A stretch of DNA of 64,000 bases from assembly GCF_954871325.1 (NCBI RefSeq), contig NC_088778.1, positions 14,039,666 to 14,103,665 of the forward strand, given 5' to 3'. This DNA comes from Gordionus sp. m RMFG-2023 (taxonomy: Eukaryota > Nematomorpha > Gordioida > Chordodea > Parachordodidae). Positions 1 through 11,559 of this stretch are shown here, piece after piece (the stretch's first letter is position 1; the number at the start of each line of letters is the position of its first letter). A model generated the notes under the pieces. That model had not been told where the DNA came from. It made no database searches and saw nothing but the letters and a program-made list of their open reading frames with translations. A program made the position numbers and the translations under genes.

Positions 1-95
1 ATTTACTTTATCAATTAATTTCATTTTCAAGTTTTCCGTAATATTTATCTATTATTTTTAAATTTCCCGGTATTATAATTTTCAAATTTCTAGTC

Positions 96-1856
96 ATGGA
101 TATTAGGCTTTTTTTAAAAAACGCTGAAGGTGAAAATCATGCCAACAAGCAAAAAAGTATAGTATAATAATTTAATAATATTTTAATTTGAAAATATTTT
201 TAGCAATTAACCCCCCCCCCCCCAATAGCTAATAATGAAAGAATTGTTGAAAAAATAATAGATAGTCAGCATATAGTAGAGCCATCTAAAGGTCAGTTAT
301 TCTAAAAATACATTTGGGCAGTTTTATAATAACTTAGCTGGTATTATTTAATAAATAATTTTACATTTTTATGTACTTTTGAAGGTTTTTTTAAACACCT
401 ACTTTGAAAATGAAATGTTAATTTAATTATGTAATAATAAAATAACTGAATTTTTTAAGATTCATCATAAGTGAATCTTAAAAAATTAAAAGTAATAATT
501 AATCTTATTATATAATTATTTTCAAAAATATAGCTAAATATAAATATGATACGTGGGCAAGAGTATGATGGAGCACGTGCAATGAGTGGACAATTCAATG
601 GGCTTCAGGCATTTATTAAAAAAAATGCCCAACAGCTATATATGTCCACTGTGCTGCCCATTCACTCAACTTAGCAATATCGCATTCATGTTTTTTACCA
701 TTGATATCAAATTGCTTAGGTTTTTAATTATTAAAATTAAATTTTTTATATTTATATCAGGTAAAATATCTAGCATCTATGAGATGTTTAGTTACCCCAA
801 GCAAAATATTTTGAACAGAATTATATCTGAGACTCCTTGCCCAACAAGGAGAAAAAAATTGCAAAAAGCTTGTCCAACAAAATGGAGTCTTCGACATCAA
901 GCAGTAACAGCTTTTATCGAGTTAGAAGAGCCGATTATTAATGCTCTTACAGAAATGTCACAATGGTCTGAAAGAGATATTTTTTCAGAAGCAAAAAATT
1001 TACTGGATTCAATACTTATACCAAATTTTTTTTTCGCATTAGAATGTATTAATAAATTATTTAATTATACAACTATTTTATGTAATACTTTTCAAAAACC
1101 TGATATTGATTTGATTGAGATGATGAGAATAGCAGAGACAATTTTATTAGAACTTAAAGAAATTAGAGCTAATGCTGATGGGGAATTTCATATTTTATAT
1201 GTTAATGTTGAATCAAAAGCAGAGCTATACGAGTTCAATATTTGCCTCCCTCGACTTGCAGTAAGGCAAACTTATCGCCATATATAAATATAGGGTCAAT
1301 AGAAGAATATTATAAAATAAATATCTTTTTACCTCTTTTGGATACATTTATAACCCAAGTAAATGAAAGGTTTTTAAATCATCAAGAAGCACTTATTAAT
1401 CTGCAGATATTACTTCCGCAAAAGCCCTCTGAACCTTTTTCAGATGGTGATAGAAAAAAAATAAAATATTTGAAAGATTTTTATCATGAAGACATTAATG
1501 TATCTCATGCTGCTTTATTAGCTGAATGCCAACTATGGTATATAAGATTAACTATGGTTGATATAGTCCCAAAAAATGCTATGGATGCTTTGCATCATTT
1601 CAAACATCTTTTAGATTATTTTCCCAATATATTGAAATTATTATATATATTAGCAACTCTTCCCATTAGTACTGCAACTAATGAGAGAACATTCTCTTCT
1701 TTAAGAAGATTAAAAACTTACCTAAGAAGTACAACTTCTGAAAGTAGGTTGAATGGTCTGGCCCTTTTGAATATTCATAAACATTTGACGCCAAACACGG
1801 ATGAGATAATTGAAAAATTAGCTCACTCCCAACGAAGATTGGATTTTACATTATAA
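96..1856 (+). pseudogene. hAT transposase, ZMYM1-like (frameshifted)
   Basis: Transposase of a cut-and-paste hAT element. A possible N-terminus lies at 96-160 (MDIRLFLKNAEGENHA), like the short start of ZMYM1-type hAT proteins. Around 550-700 a DDE-region signature is visible (YDGARAMSGQFNG, then HCAAHSLNLAIS), but the two halves lie in different frames, so there is a frameshift near 625. The C-terminal part (1242-1856) is open and ends in a hAT dimerisation domain: ISTATNERTFSSLRRLKTYL, then RLNGLALLNIHKHL. Another frame change lies between about 1240 and 1287. Family membership is clear from the signatures; activity is unlikely. Confidence 0.8.
211..223 (+). repeat. Poly-C tract, 13 nt
   Basis: Uninterrupted run of C inside the 5' part of the ZMYM1-like hAT. 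It stands out in an AT-rich background; a likely source of length polymorphism. Confidence 0.9.
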
Positions 1857-2279
1857 AAATATAATGTTTCTATAATATTTTTTGTGCTATCATTTTTTAA
1901 TGTCTTATATATTTTTCTTTTACATAAAAAATATAATTATTCATATTTCCAACATTTAGATTTTTTATACTTTATATATAAATTTTAAAGGCTCAAAAAA
2001 ATTTAAATTTCTATTATGGATTATTTATTTTATAGTCATCATATCCTGGTTCCACTTAATATTTTATAATTCAGATTTATTTAAAGTATTTATATGCCGC
2101 CGGTTATATCCGTTTAATATTTTTTAAATCAAATTTATTTTTATATACCGGTTTATATATTTAATTTTTTATAATTCATATTAATTTAAATTTGTATATT
2201 AGAAATAGTTATTAGTCTTAATAAATTTATGCTTGATATTTTTAAATAACAATAATTTTATTTAAAAAAATTTTAATTA
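1857..2279. other. 3' untranslated part of the ZMYM1-like hAT
   Basis: AT-rich DNA between the transposase stop and the terminal poly-C tract. No coding potential or RNA gene seen. Confidence 0.5.
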
Positions 2280-2300
2280 CCCCCCCCCCCCCCCCCCCCC
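2280..2300 (+). repeat. Poly-C tract, 21 nt, subterminal to a hAT end
   Basis: Run of 21 C about 20 bp inside the right end of the hAT at 1-2324. On the minus strand the terminus reads CAGTAGCGTACGCAGG, a short spacer, then the G run, a subterminal layout I associate with this hAT type. Confidence 0.85.
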
Positions 2301-3274
2301 ACCAAATTCCTGCGTACGCTACTGCTTAAGCTAACTCAATAGAATTTTTTTATATAGATTTTTTTCAAAATATAAACAAGTGTAAATAAAAATATAAAGA
2401 AAATTAAAAGGAAAAACAGGATTAAAGAGAGGAAAATTTTTAATTTTACTTTTATATAATGCTTCCTAGCCAAAATAAAAATATTCTCAAAGATATTCTA
2501 AAGGAGCATATTATAATAGATTATTCTAAAAATTTAACGACTGCAACATGTGTAACAAAAAGATGAAGTCGATACCATGTAAGTAAGATAAATTATTTAA
2601 TACATTTTTCTAGCAAATCTTAAATATAACATCTCAGCATCGAACATAATGAAAGCAGATGAATCTAATAATGTTTCGTCCTTCAATGCTAGGAATACAC
2701 AAAAAATTAAGAACGATAAATCAAAAGTATTAAAAATATTTAAATGACATAATATAGAATAAATAATTATTTTTTAGGTTTTCGAATGATTACAGTTAAT
2801 TAAACCAATAATACAGTCAATTATGATGGTTCGTATTTATACTAGATCCTATATGTCACTCTCTACAAATGAAAATAAATACATGATCAGTGGTCGACAA
2901 ATAAAATATGGCGCATTCGAAATTAGACTTCAAATTATGCATGAATTAAAAAAGAAGCTAATTTCTTTCAAATTGATACAGCTACTGAGACCTATTCAAA
3001 ACGAATTCGAATCGAATAGTGTAATTTACTATTCGTATTCGTACGAATAATAAAATATACTATTTATATTCGATTCGAATTATTCGAATAATTGAAATTA
3101 ATTTTCTTAAAAAAATATATCATACTCAAATATATTGACAAATTTTTTTATTGCAAATTTGATTTCAAACAGAAAAATTATTATAATAATTAATAAAAAA
3201 TATGTAATCAATAATCTGATGATAAAAAAATATGTATTCAAGTTATAAATAAAATTAAAATGTATATTATTAAT

Positions 3275-3425
3275 TTAATTCACAATTCTAAGCCAATTTT
3301 TATAAAGAGTTTTTCTTTTATTTTCTTCCTTATATGACATGCTATTTTTTGACAACAAATTAGTTCCAGCTAAGAAAAGTCGTTCACAAGCAGTTGATGC
3401 TCCTTGTATAGATAGGTATTTCCTA
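3275..3425 (-). pseudogene. hAT transposase C-terminal dimerisation domain
   Basis: The minus strand reads through a typical hAT tail: YLSIQGASTACERLFLAGTN, then LLSKNSMSYKEENKRKT, ending in a stop. The ST-x-C-ER-LF core matches the SSxxERxFS signature of the family. The domain stops at the TSD of the nested element, and the upstream transposase would continue beyond 6559. Confidence 0.7.
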
Positions 3426-3433
3426 GGTGTGAA

Positions 3434-4710
3434 CAGGGTTGCCAGGTCAAAATTTTCAAATTGCGGGGGAAATTTGGTATTATGCGGGAGAAATATAAAA
3501 ATTGCTAAAAAAAATTTTTTGCGAGTCTTCGGCCGGGATTTGGAATTTACTTAATTATCCGCTTATTATTTTTTATTTAATTTATATAAATACAAAGTCG
3601 GTAACTATTTTTCAAAATAAATAACATCTTGATTTATTATAATATATTAATTTATAAAAAAAAACCAACGATCTTTTTTAAATATAAAAGAATGTAAACA
3701 AGATCAAATTTTATAAAAAAAAACGATTTTAATTTTACAATTAAAAATATATTTTATGCTAATGTCCCGCAAAACGACCGTAATTGAAAATCTACCATGT
3801 GTGTGTATAACATTATATGGATAGGCGCTTAATTATGAAGTATCACGTTTAAATACATAATAAATAAGAAATAATACAGATGAAACTACAGTTGCGGCAA
3901 TTGTAATCACTTATCTTGTGTACAACATTCACAGAGATACATATCATCACAATGTTGGTAGAATCTTTTTCCCATAATATTTAAAGACTCTAATATAAAT
4001 GATGAAAACTATACTTGTAGAACAAAAATGAACACGGCTATCATCAATGTTTTAAGACCTAAATCCAGGAGGTCAATTCTTGACGATTTGAAAAATGGGC
4101 ATACATATGCAATTCTAACAGATGCATCTAATAAGGGAAATATTAAAATATTTCCCTTGATCCTCCACTATTTCATCAAAATGAAGGTCGTTTCAATAAA
4201 ACTATTAAATTTTTTCCCCTCAAAAGTGAAAAATCCAAAAACATAGCTAACCATATAATGGTAAATATAGCAGATTCGAGATTATCAATAAATTGCATGT
4301 CAGCTTTCTGATCTGGTAATGCCTCAGTGAATTTGGTAAAAACAGAGTGTATATACAGAATTGAGTCAGCACAATGTTGGTTGCGATATGTTCTTAATAC
4401 CCGCCATCGGAATTTTAAATTTTATAAACCTTTAAAAAAATATTTCTTAAATAAATAAAAGCTGTCCTAATATTTTGAAAATGTTTTCAATAATGAATGG
4501 CAGAGATATATTTAGGAATGATTTCACATGTAGGAAATCTACTACATGCTGTTAATGTGTAGTTGCAATCAGAAGAATCTTAACAAAGATTCACAAAATT
4601 ATGCTGCAGATGTGTTCATCTTTACAGTTAAAATTTAACAATAAATTTTATGGCGCCATTGCTAAAACTTAATTATATTTTATTTGAGATTTAAATAATA
4701 GAACTAAATT
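3434..4710 (+). repeat. Left arm of long inverted repeat in foldback hAT
   Basis: Pairs with about 5115-6551 in inverted orientation. Anchors: AATTCTAACAGATGCATCTA near 4110 against the inverted copy near 5920; AGCTTTCTGATCTGG near 4300 against the inverse near 5740; TTTATGGCGCCATTGCTAAA near 4648 against the inverse near 5170. The repeat is imperfect, with small indels. Confidence 0.75.
4028..4246 (+). pseudogene. hAT transposase N-terminal/DDE segment in left arm
   Basis: Encodes VLRPKSRRSILDDLKNGH, then AILTDASNKGNIKIFPLIL. TDASNKGNIKxFP is a signature of the KIAA1586/EPM2AIP1-like hAT branch, where the first Asp is a catalytic candidate. The same segment occurs in the opposite orientation near 5880-5985, showing that transposase sequence was duplicated within the palindrome. 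This copy is cut short by the arm boundary. Confidence 0.6.
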
Positions 4711-4778
4711 TTTACCGTCGTTATTGAGATATTTATAAAATTGCTGGCATGATATATAATATATTTGTTTAACATTAG

Positions 4779-6000
4779 CTAGGCCGCTAAGGTTGTTAAA
4801 GCAATCCGATTTCTCTCCTTTTTCCAGGCAGTCCTAATAAGGCTAAAAATGCGCTTGGATGAGGCATTAGAATGAGATAAGGAGAAGACATACTCGCATA
4901 TTTTTTCCAAGCTTGGGGATTTATCGAAATTACGAAAAAATTCTACCCATTTCTCCTCTGCTTTTAGACCATCTAACTTTAAGTATTTTGGTGAATCATA
5001 AAAAATAGAGAGAATTACAATCTCCTCAAACAAGAAATCAATGTCTTTCGGTATTTTTAATATATTTATAAATTATAAAAACCATCAATTGATGGTTTCT
5101 GTTCCAAGGTCATAATATCTATACATTTGTAAATAGAGTTATTAAAATCAAAATATAATATTTTTAGCAATAGCGCCATAAAATTTATTATCATTTTTTA
5201 ACTGTAGAGATGAACAGAGCTGTAGCATGATTTTGTGAATCTTTTTTATAAATAATATTCTGATTGCAACTAAATATTAACTGCATGAAGTAGATTTCCT
5301 ACATGTGAAACGAATCCCAAATATGCTTCTGCTATTTCATATTCGAAAAAATAATTCAAAATTTTAGGACAGCTTTTAAAATCTTTATTTAAGAAAAGTA
5401 TTTTTTTAAGGGTTTGTAAAATTTTAAAATTCTATCGATGGCAGGTATTAATGACAACCACCTGATAGGTATTTATCGCAACAACTCACACCATTCCAAG
5501 TCAGACCACTTCACCAACTCTTTTAATTCATTAACTCTTTTAGTTGATGACTAAATTCGTTAAAACATTTCATCACAATTATTTCGACATCCACAGATAG
5601 TACATTTATTGCCTTCTTGCAAGAATTATGTAGTATATGGCATATACAGTCAATTGGTATTAATTCATTATTGTGCTGCCTCAATTCGGCAACTTTGGTT
5701 TTTGCAAAAATTTACAGAGGCATTATCAGCGCAGAAAGCTGACATGCAAATCATTAATAACCCTGAATCAGCTATATTTACCATTATGTGGCTAGCTACA
5801 TCGTTGGATTTTTCACTATCCGAGGAAAAAATTTTAACAGTTTTATGGAAATGTTCTTATTCTTGTTGCAATAGCGAAGGATCAAGGGAAATGTTTTAAT
5901 ATTTCCCTTATTAGTTGCATCTGTTAGAATTGAATATGGATGCCCATCTTTCAAATTGTCTAGAATTGACCTCTAAGATTCATGTACTAAAACACTTGTG
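4779..6000 (-). pseudogene. hAT transposase, KIAA1586-like (decayed)
   Basis: Read on the minus strand, the DDE-region segment (LKDGHPYSILTDATNKGNIK) lies near 5900-5960. The C-terminal dimerisation domain lies at 4779-5033: FSLSHSNASSKRIFSLIRTA, then WKKERNRIALTT. HSNAxxxRIFSLxxxxWxxERNR is the tail signature of this hAT branch. The part between is broken by stops. Confidence 0.6.
5081..5100. repeat. 20-bp perfect palindrome in the foldback spacer
   Basis: AAACCATCAATTGATGGTTT is its own reverse complement. It sits in the spacer between the long arms; it could be a residue of the event that created the palindrome, or chance. Confidence 0.5.
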
Positions 6001-6551
6001 ATAACCTTGCTCATTTTTGTTCTGCCACAAGTAAGGTTTGCACTTATATTGGAGTCGATAAATATATGAGAAAAAGATTCAACCCACATTGTGATGATAT
6101 AGCTCTGTGAATGTTGAACTATATGATAGATGAATACGATTTCCGCAAATGTAGTTGCATCTGTATTATTTATTATTTGAGAATATTTTTGTATTGCAAT
6201 CGTTGTTGATATACTCCCCTGTACTGACTTATATGAATGAAATGATGTTGATTTATTATTGGATAAAAATAAAACAGGATAGAAAGAAATTTACAAACTA
6301 GACATGATTTTCGAATAAATATTTAAAATTATTTTAAATAAAAATCATCAATTAATGTCTCTCAAAATTATAATTTATATAATAAAAATGTTAAATACTA
6401 AAATAAAAAAATTGCGGGAGAAATTAAAAAATTGCGATAGGGTTTTGCGGGAGATTTCCAATTGCGGTAGTTTTGCGGGAGAGAGGTGTCTGCGTGTAAA
6501 CTAAAAAATTGCGGGTGTCTCCCGCTGATGGGGGGAGACATGGCAACCCTG
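5115..6551 (-). repeat. Right arm of long inverted repeat in foldback hAT
   Basis: Inverted partner of 3434-4710. This arm is continuous with the transposase C-terminus (4779-5033), so it is probably the original orientation, and the left arm the duplicated inverted half. Confidence 0.75.
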
Positions 6552-8716
6552 GGTGTGAATGAAACCTATTATAATGATTAATAAGAAGGGATGTTGTTTT
6601 GCCTTTACATTTTATAATGCTCTTGAAATGATTGAAGCAGCCTTTTCACCGTATTTATTGATTTGATATTGATTCCATATAATCGCTCTTTTTATGGGGA
6701 AATTTTGTCAATATTTCATCAAGCATTCTCTTCTAACATAATTAGGCTAATAACAATAGGTTTGTGTAATTTTTTGATATAATAGATTCAATAAATAAAC
6801 TTTTCGTGAGATTAGAAAAATACAGCAAATAAAAATTTAAATATTGCTTTAATTTTCACTTCAAAGATTTTAAATTTCTGCTAGTCTTTTTATAAGCACA
6901 TTACCTGTCAGATTGGAAGGTCATAAAGAAATGACAAATATTAGATTTATTAAAAGCAATTTATTAAATATTCCGAATAATTCGTTTTATTTGAATCGAG
7001 TAAATAATTATTCGTATTCGGCTAAAACAAATAATTTATTATTCGTATTCGGATAAAACAAATAATTTATTATTCGTATTTGTAATTATTCGATTCTAAT
7101 ATTCGAATTTTTTTTGAATAGGCCTACTAGATATAATTGATCAATATTAGGTCAGATAGGAGTGTGAACACTAGGAATGATAGAACTAATAAAAATTCAT
7201 ACAGTGGTCAACTTAAAGGAAGAAATCCAAACAATTTTTAAAAAATACCAGCTTGATTTAATATAAATATATAGTAGCCGGGGATAACTGCGTCAATATG
7301 CTTAAAATGGTTGACATTATGGCTAGAAATCAATTAAATAATTATTTATCTATTCTGATGAAAACAATTTTAGCCATAATTTTTTGAAGGAAAATTTATG
7401 CATTGATGATGAAAACATCTCAGTTTACTCTGGTGAAGAAATACCAATATGATATAATATGGAATATATTAGACAATATTAGTAAAGGCCTTGGTCTAAG
7501 CTGTGTTTGTTATTCAGCTCATATGATATAACTTGCTGTAAACAATTTTATTAAAAAATATAAAATTAGAATTAGACAGTTCGTAATATTATAAAATTAC
7601 TTAAAACCCAAAAGTATAAAAAGTCATTTTTAATGGGTTAGATTTATAAACTCACCCTTACTACTAGGTATAGCAATTACCTTATGATAAAAAATCTTGT
7701 AGATAATAAATTTTTTTAATTAGTTCGGATTTATGGGATATAATCTGATTGGGCACTTCAATCCTACTGTAGTTATATATATTCACGACAAAATTACAAA
7801 AAATAGTAATTAGTGATTTTTTGCTTCTTGATATAAATGCAAAATAAGTTAGAAGAATTGAATAGTGAGTTGTCCAAAAATATGATAGATCGTTTGATCA
7901 TAAGAGATTTTATTTCAAAATGGTTCTTTACCATATACACCAATCCAAGATTCCATTTTGAAATAAAAAATTTCCTTCGAAAAATGATAAAATATTAGCC
8001 AGGGTAAATTAATAAACTTATAATATACATCTTTTTTATTTTAGTAACATATTTGCAACCTGAAAACATATGCAAGTTCTTGACTCTTACAAAGAAACTT
8101 CATATATAATTTTACTCCCACAAAGATTATAAATAACCTAAACTTGACCTCTACATCGAGCGAGATTGCAAAAAGCGCCTGTTTACTATGAACTGGGTAA
8201 TAGCAATTATAAGCTTAAAATAAAATCTCTATTATACAACAAAAGAGTCACCTAATTAAAATATTTTGAAATATTGGCTTTCAAGAAAACATCAAGAACA
8301 TAATTATTTAACTGTCTCAGGTAATTCTCATCGCTTCTCGCGTCCAGGTCTCAGTTGAGAGCATTTAATGCATTAGCATTAACTCTCCCTTCTCTAAGGA
8401 CACGATTAGATAAGCATACAATGAATATTTTAATTATAAAACTAAATCGTACATTGTTAAATAATGTGATGTTTTAAATTATTATTTATTAATTTATAAT
8501 TTAATTCTAGTTTACATTGAATAAATAAAAATTCATATAAAATAACTTTCTTGGATGATAATAATATGAATAGATTTTAAATTATATAGCACTTATATAT
8601 ATATATATCAATATGATTATTCATATATTTTATAAAAAATTCTTTTTATATAATTCATTTAATTAAATTTATATTAATTTATATTTATTTTATATTAATT
8701 TCTAATTTTGTGTCAA

Positions 8717-8955
8717 AAGGAAGTATATAAAAAGAAAAAGGTAAAAGAAAAAGGAAAGAAACTGGAAAGAAGAAGGGAAAGGAAAAACAGGGAAAAATGT
8801 GAAATAAAAAGTAGAGGAAAGGGAAAAGAGAAAAGGAAGGAAAGAGGAAAGAGAAAGGGAAGGAAAGGGGTAAAAATAAAAGGAGAAAGGGAAAGAAAGG
8901 GGTAAAAATAAAAGGAGAAAGGGAAAGCAAAGGAAAAGAAGGGTAGAAAAAGGGT
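8717..8955 (+). repeat. Polypurine tract, segment 1
   Basis: Almost pure A and G with recurring GGAAAG/GGGAAAG units. The reverse strand translates to Phe/Leu/Ser/Pro-rich open frames that are artefacts of composition, not genes. Confidence 0.9.
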
Positions 8956-9217
8956 TTCTTTCTAAATCGCTAAAAAACAAAGAAAAAATTGGAATCCTGC
9001 TATATCCTAGAAAATTTAAGTAAATATGAAATTAATATTAATAGATAATAAGGAAGTAAATCATTGTATTTAAATTGTATTTTTTAAAAAATAGCATAAA
9101 ATAAGAGAAATAAGCACATTTGAATACAATTGTTGACTTCTTAGCATAGATTAATTATATTTCAATATTACCTTTAAAATTTTTAGAAGATATAAGCAAG
9201 ATTTATAATTTTTAAAG

Positions 9218-10372
9218 ACAAGAAAAAAAGGGCGAAGGGAAAGAAAAGGGGAAAGGTAAAGAGGAAAAGGTAAAGAAAAAAGGAAAGAAAAGACGAAAGG
9301 AGAAGTGAAATGAAAAAGGGAAAGAAATATGTAAAGGAAAAGAGAAAGGTAAATGGAAAGAAAAAGGAAAAAAAAGGTTAGTGAGGAGTAAAAGGAAAGG
9401 AGAAGAAATGGGAATGTAACAAGGGAGAAATTAACAGCGAAAAGAAGGTAAAGAGAAAGAAAATTAAAAAGGGAAAACTGGAAAGGGAAGGGAAAAGATG
9501 AGAAAGGGGAAGTTAATAAGATAAATTAAAAGGGAAAGAAAGGAAAAGTGAAAGAAAAAGGAATATAGAAAGGAAAGAGGGGTAAGGAAAATAATAGGGG
9601 AAAGAAAAGAAAAAGGGTGAATAGAAAAAGGAAAAGGAGAAATGAATAGAAAAGAAAAGGGGAAAGAAATATGAAAAGGAAAAGAGAAAAATAAAAGAAA
9701 AATGGAAAGGGAAATGGTAAGGGAAAAAAAAGGTAATGGAAAAGGAAAGGAAAAAAAGAATGGGAAAAAAAGAATGGGAAAGATAATAAGAGAGAAATTA
9801 AGAGGGAAAGGAAAGAAAAAATAAAAATAAAGGAATATAGAAAGGAAATCAAAGAGAAGAGGGGAACGGGAAAAGAAAAGGGTAATAAAAAGAAAATAAT
9901 AAAGATAAGGGTAGAGAAAAAGGGAAAGTAAAAGAAAAAGGGAAAGAACAGGGAAAAGAAAAGGGAAGAAAGAAGGGGAAAAAAATAAAGAAAATGGGGA
10001 AATATAAAGTGTAAGAAAATATAGATAAAAAGGAAAAGCGAAAAAAAAATGAAATGAAAAAGGGGAAAGGAAAGAAAAATGGTAAGGAAAAGAAAGAGCA
10101 GGGGAAAGAGTAAGATAAAGGAAAAAAAGAAAGGAAAATGAGAAAGAGAATAAAATGGGGAAAAAGAGAAAATCTAAAAAGGAGCAGGGATAGGAAAAAA
10201 AGGTAAAGAGAAAGAAAATGGAATGGTAAGGAAAAGAGAAAAAAAAGTAAAGGAAAGGGGAAAGAAAGGGGAAAGAAAGGGAGAAAGAAAGCAAAAGGTT
10301 AAGGAAAAGAAAAAGGGTACTATGAAAGGAAAAGGGAACTATGAAAGGAAAAGGGATGGAGGTAAGATAAAA
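9218..10372 (+). repeat. Polypurine tract, segment 2 (about 1.15 kb)
   Basis: Degenerate GGAAAGAAAA-type repeats with strong strand asymmetry over more than a kilobase. The long Phe/Ser/Leu frame on the minus strand (9464-10450) follows from TTTCC repeats and is rejected as a gene. Sequences of this type can form triplex or slipped structures. Confidence 0.9.
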
Positions 10373-10373
10373 A

Positions 10374-10562
10374 GTCCAATTTGGGTCGATTTTTAAAAAC
10401 GACCCAATTAAGTTTTTAGCCAAAATAATATGTAAGACTGAAGATCTCATAGAGGGGGACCTATATTTTGTTAAATCTCAAGGCTTATATAATATTATTA
10501 TGTCTAAAATCTTAATAGGGTGGTTTTTGTAAATCGACCCAAATCAGCTTCGTAACAACCCT
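10374..10562. mobile_element. Short palindromic element splitting the polypurine tract
   Basis: Inverted ends: TTTGGGTCGATTTTTAAAAA on the left and the inverse of TTTGGGTCGATTTACAAAAA on the right. Polypurine DNA resumes at about 10574, so this is an insertion. The layout (GTCGATTTTTAAAA, then TTTTTAGCCAAAAT, and CAAC at the far end) resembles the elements at 39705-39907 and 61271-61476, suggesting a divergent relative. Confidence 0.5.
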
Positions 10563-10573
10563 ATAATAACTGA

Positions 10574-10660
10574 TAAAGAAAAAGGGAAAGGTAAAGAAAA
10601 AAAGAGGGGAGGAGAAGGAGCAGTGAAAGGAAAAATAAAAAAAGGAAGAAGAAGGAAAGA
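10574..10660 (+). repeat. Polypurine tract, segment 3
   Basis: Continuation of the A/G-rich tract after the insertion at 10374-10562. Confidence 0.8.
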
Positions 10661-11225
10661 ATAAATAGAACTTATTATTATTTTTAATAAAATAAAACCT
10701 GTCGAGGAGTCAATAAGTGCTTTATTATAGTAATAGAGGTGCTAGCATTAATACCCTTTAGAGAGCATATCCAGTGCAGTGGATAATATTCGCTGTTTGG
10801 GAATTTAATGATTTGTATATTATCTATAAAATATAAATAATAGTAACATTGATAAATGTTTATTTAAAATTGATTTGTATATTATCTATAAAATATTCTT
10901 TTTTTTACTGAGATAGAAAAGAATGGAAAATAATTTTATATTTTGTTATAATAAAATATATTCATTATTTATTGTATAAAAATAATTTTTTATTAGTATA
11001 TTATACATATCTTGAATTATTAATTAAAAACAAAGTTATTCTTGTAACCTTATTTTATCTATACATATATTTTTTAACTATATTTAAAAAAGGGGCTCAG
11101 TTTTAAATAATAATAAGTAATAAGGCAAGGTTAAGAAAAAGTAATCTGTAGCAGGTATTAAATTTTTTTTAAATCTTATAAAAAATGACAAATCTTTGTT
11201 TTTTATAAATATATTTTTCTAATAA
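10661..11225. other. AT-rich intergenic DNA
   Basis: No gene, RNA or element end recognised. TTTGTATATTATCTATAAAA occurs twice (near 10812 and 10870), a short local duplication. Confidence 0.4.
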
Positions 11226-11506
11226 TCAGCTAAAAAAAAGGTATTGATGCTCCTTAATTGCTACACCATCTTTACCCCAATGGTTATAAACGATTCCCTT
11301 CAATATAATATTAAAATTTTTATTCATTAAAACAGACTATTTAATATATAAATTTGAATCATCATTAACATTTACATGTGATATCACCTTCCATTGATAA
11401 TCATTACCCTAAAATATCTTGTATTGTTAAATATATTAACTTTAATAAATATTTCAAAATAACTGGCATTATTCTTAAAATAATTGACATAAATATGTGC
11501 AGTTTC
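11226..11506 (-). CDS. Probable MAM-domain protein, 3' exons (partial)
   Basis: On the minus strand three blocks join with consensus GT/AG borders: 11506-11441, 11408-11376 and 11336-11226, with introns of 32 and 39 nt, all in phase 0. The blocks give 69 residues ending in a stop. They contain FEIFIKGNDYQWKVISHSV, then NKNFNIILKGIVYNHWGKDG. The order G-N-x-x-x-QW-K-V, then N-F-x-I-x-x-x-G-I-V, then D-G-x-A-I matches the second half of MAM domains, extracellular adhesion modules of animal receptors and meprins. The last Asp-Asp-Ile of a normal MAM domain is replaced by KEHQY. No upstream exons, signal peptide or membrane segment were found, so it could be a pseudogene piece. Family assignment is by pattern only. 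Confidence 0.4.
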
Positions 11507-11559
11507 CTTTTATTTTTGAATTCTTCCTACCATTTTATATAACTATCTGTGTAAAATAT

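Larger units (their letters stand above)
1..2324 (+). mobile_element. hAT transposon, ZMYM1-like family, left end outside or near window start
   Basis: The right terminus reads, on the minus strand, CAGTAGCGTACGCAGG followed by a G-rich subterminal stretch (the poly-C tract at 2280-2300 on the plus strand). This is a typical hAT end. Transposase remains fill 96-1856 on the plus strand. No matching left terminus was recognised, so the element either starts before the window or has lost its left end. Confidence 0.75.
3434..6551. mobile_element. Foldback-like hAT element, 3118 bp, TSD GGTGTGAA
   Basis: Termini are CAGGGTTGCCA and its complement TGGCAACCCTG, flanked by a perfect 8-bp duplication GGTGTGAA at 3426-3433 and 6552-6559. 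That pattern is diagnostic of hAT insertion. Internally the left 1.25 kb is an inverted, diverged copy of the right 1.4 kb, so the element is a large imperfect palindrome about a centre near 5000. The spacer carries the transposase C-terminus on the minus strand. Confidence 0.9.
2991..7122 (-). mobile_element. hAT element with TTCGAAT-rich termini
   Basis: The ends are inverted: CCTATTCAAAACGAATTCG on the left against ATTCGAATTTTTTTTGAATAGG-like sequence on the right, followed on both sides by clusters of ATTCGTATTCG motifs (3000-3090 and 6970-7110). Flanks read CTACTGAGA (left) and CTACTAGA (right), possibly a decayed target-site duplication. A minus-strand hAT C-terminal domain lies at 3275-3425. 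The element is interrupted by a second hAT at 3434-6551. Confidence 0.65.
2459..8480 (+). pseudogene. Old hAT transposase remnant (split by nested elements)
   Basis: Scattered plus-strand pieces look like one decayed hAT transposase. At 7275-7310 there is GDNCVNMLKMVD, comparable to the DDE-region segment with an Asp-Asn pair. At 7490-7560, GLSCVCYSAHMI followed by LAVNNFIKKY resembles the Cys-His-Leu helix that follows it. At 8370-8475, LRTRLDKHTMNILIIKLN resembles the end of the C-terminal dimerisation domain. The segment 2820-2990 immediately before the insertion at 2991 probably belongs to the same element. Many stops and frame changes are present. The assignment rests on motif resemblance only. 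Confidence 0.45.

Noticed and set aside
8329-8340. ATCGCTTCTCG, identical to the first bases of U2 snRNA
   Set aside because: The following sequence does not continue as U2 and no Sm site or stem-loops are present.
8685-8980. Three overlapping low-complexity frames on both strands
   Set aside because: Composition artefact of the polypurine tract.
9464-10450. Long Phe/Leu/Ser/Pro-rich open frame on the minus strand
   Set aside because: It is the translation of a degenerate polypurine/polypyrimidine repeat. Overlapping frames of the same composition occur, and no domain is visible.
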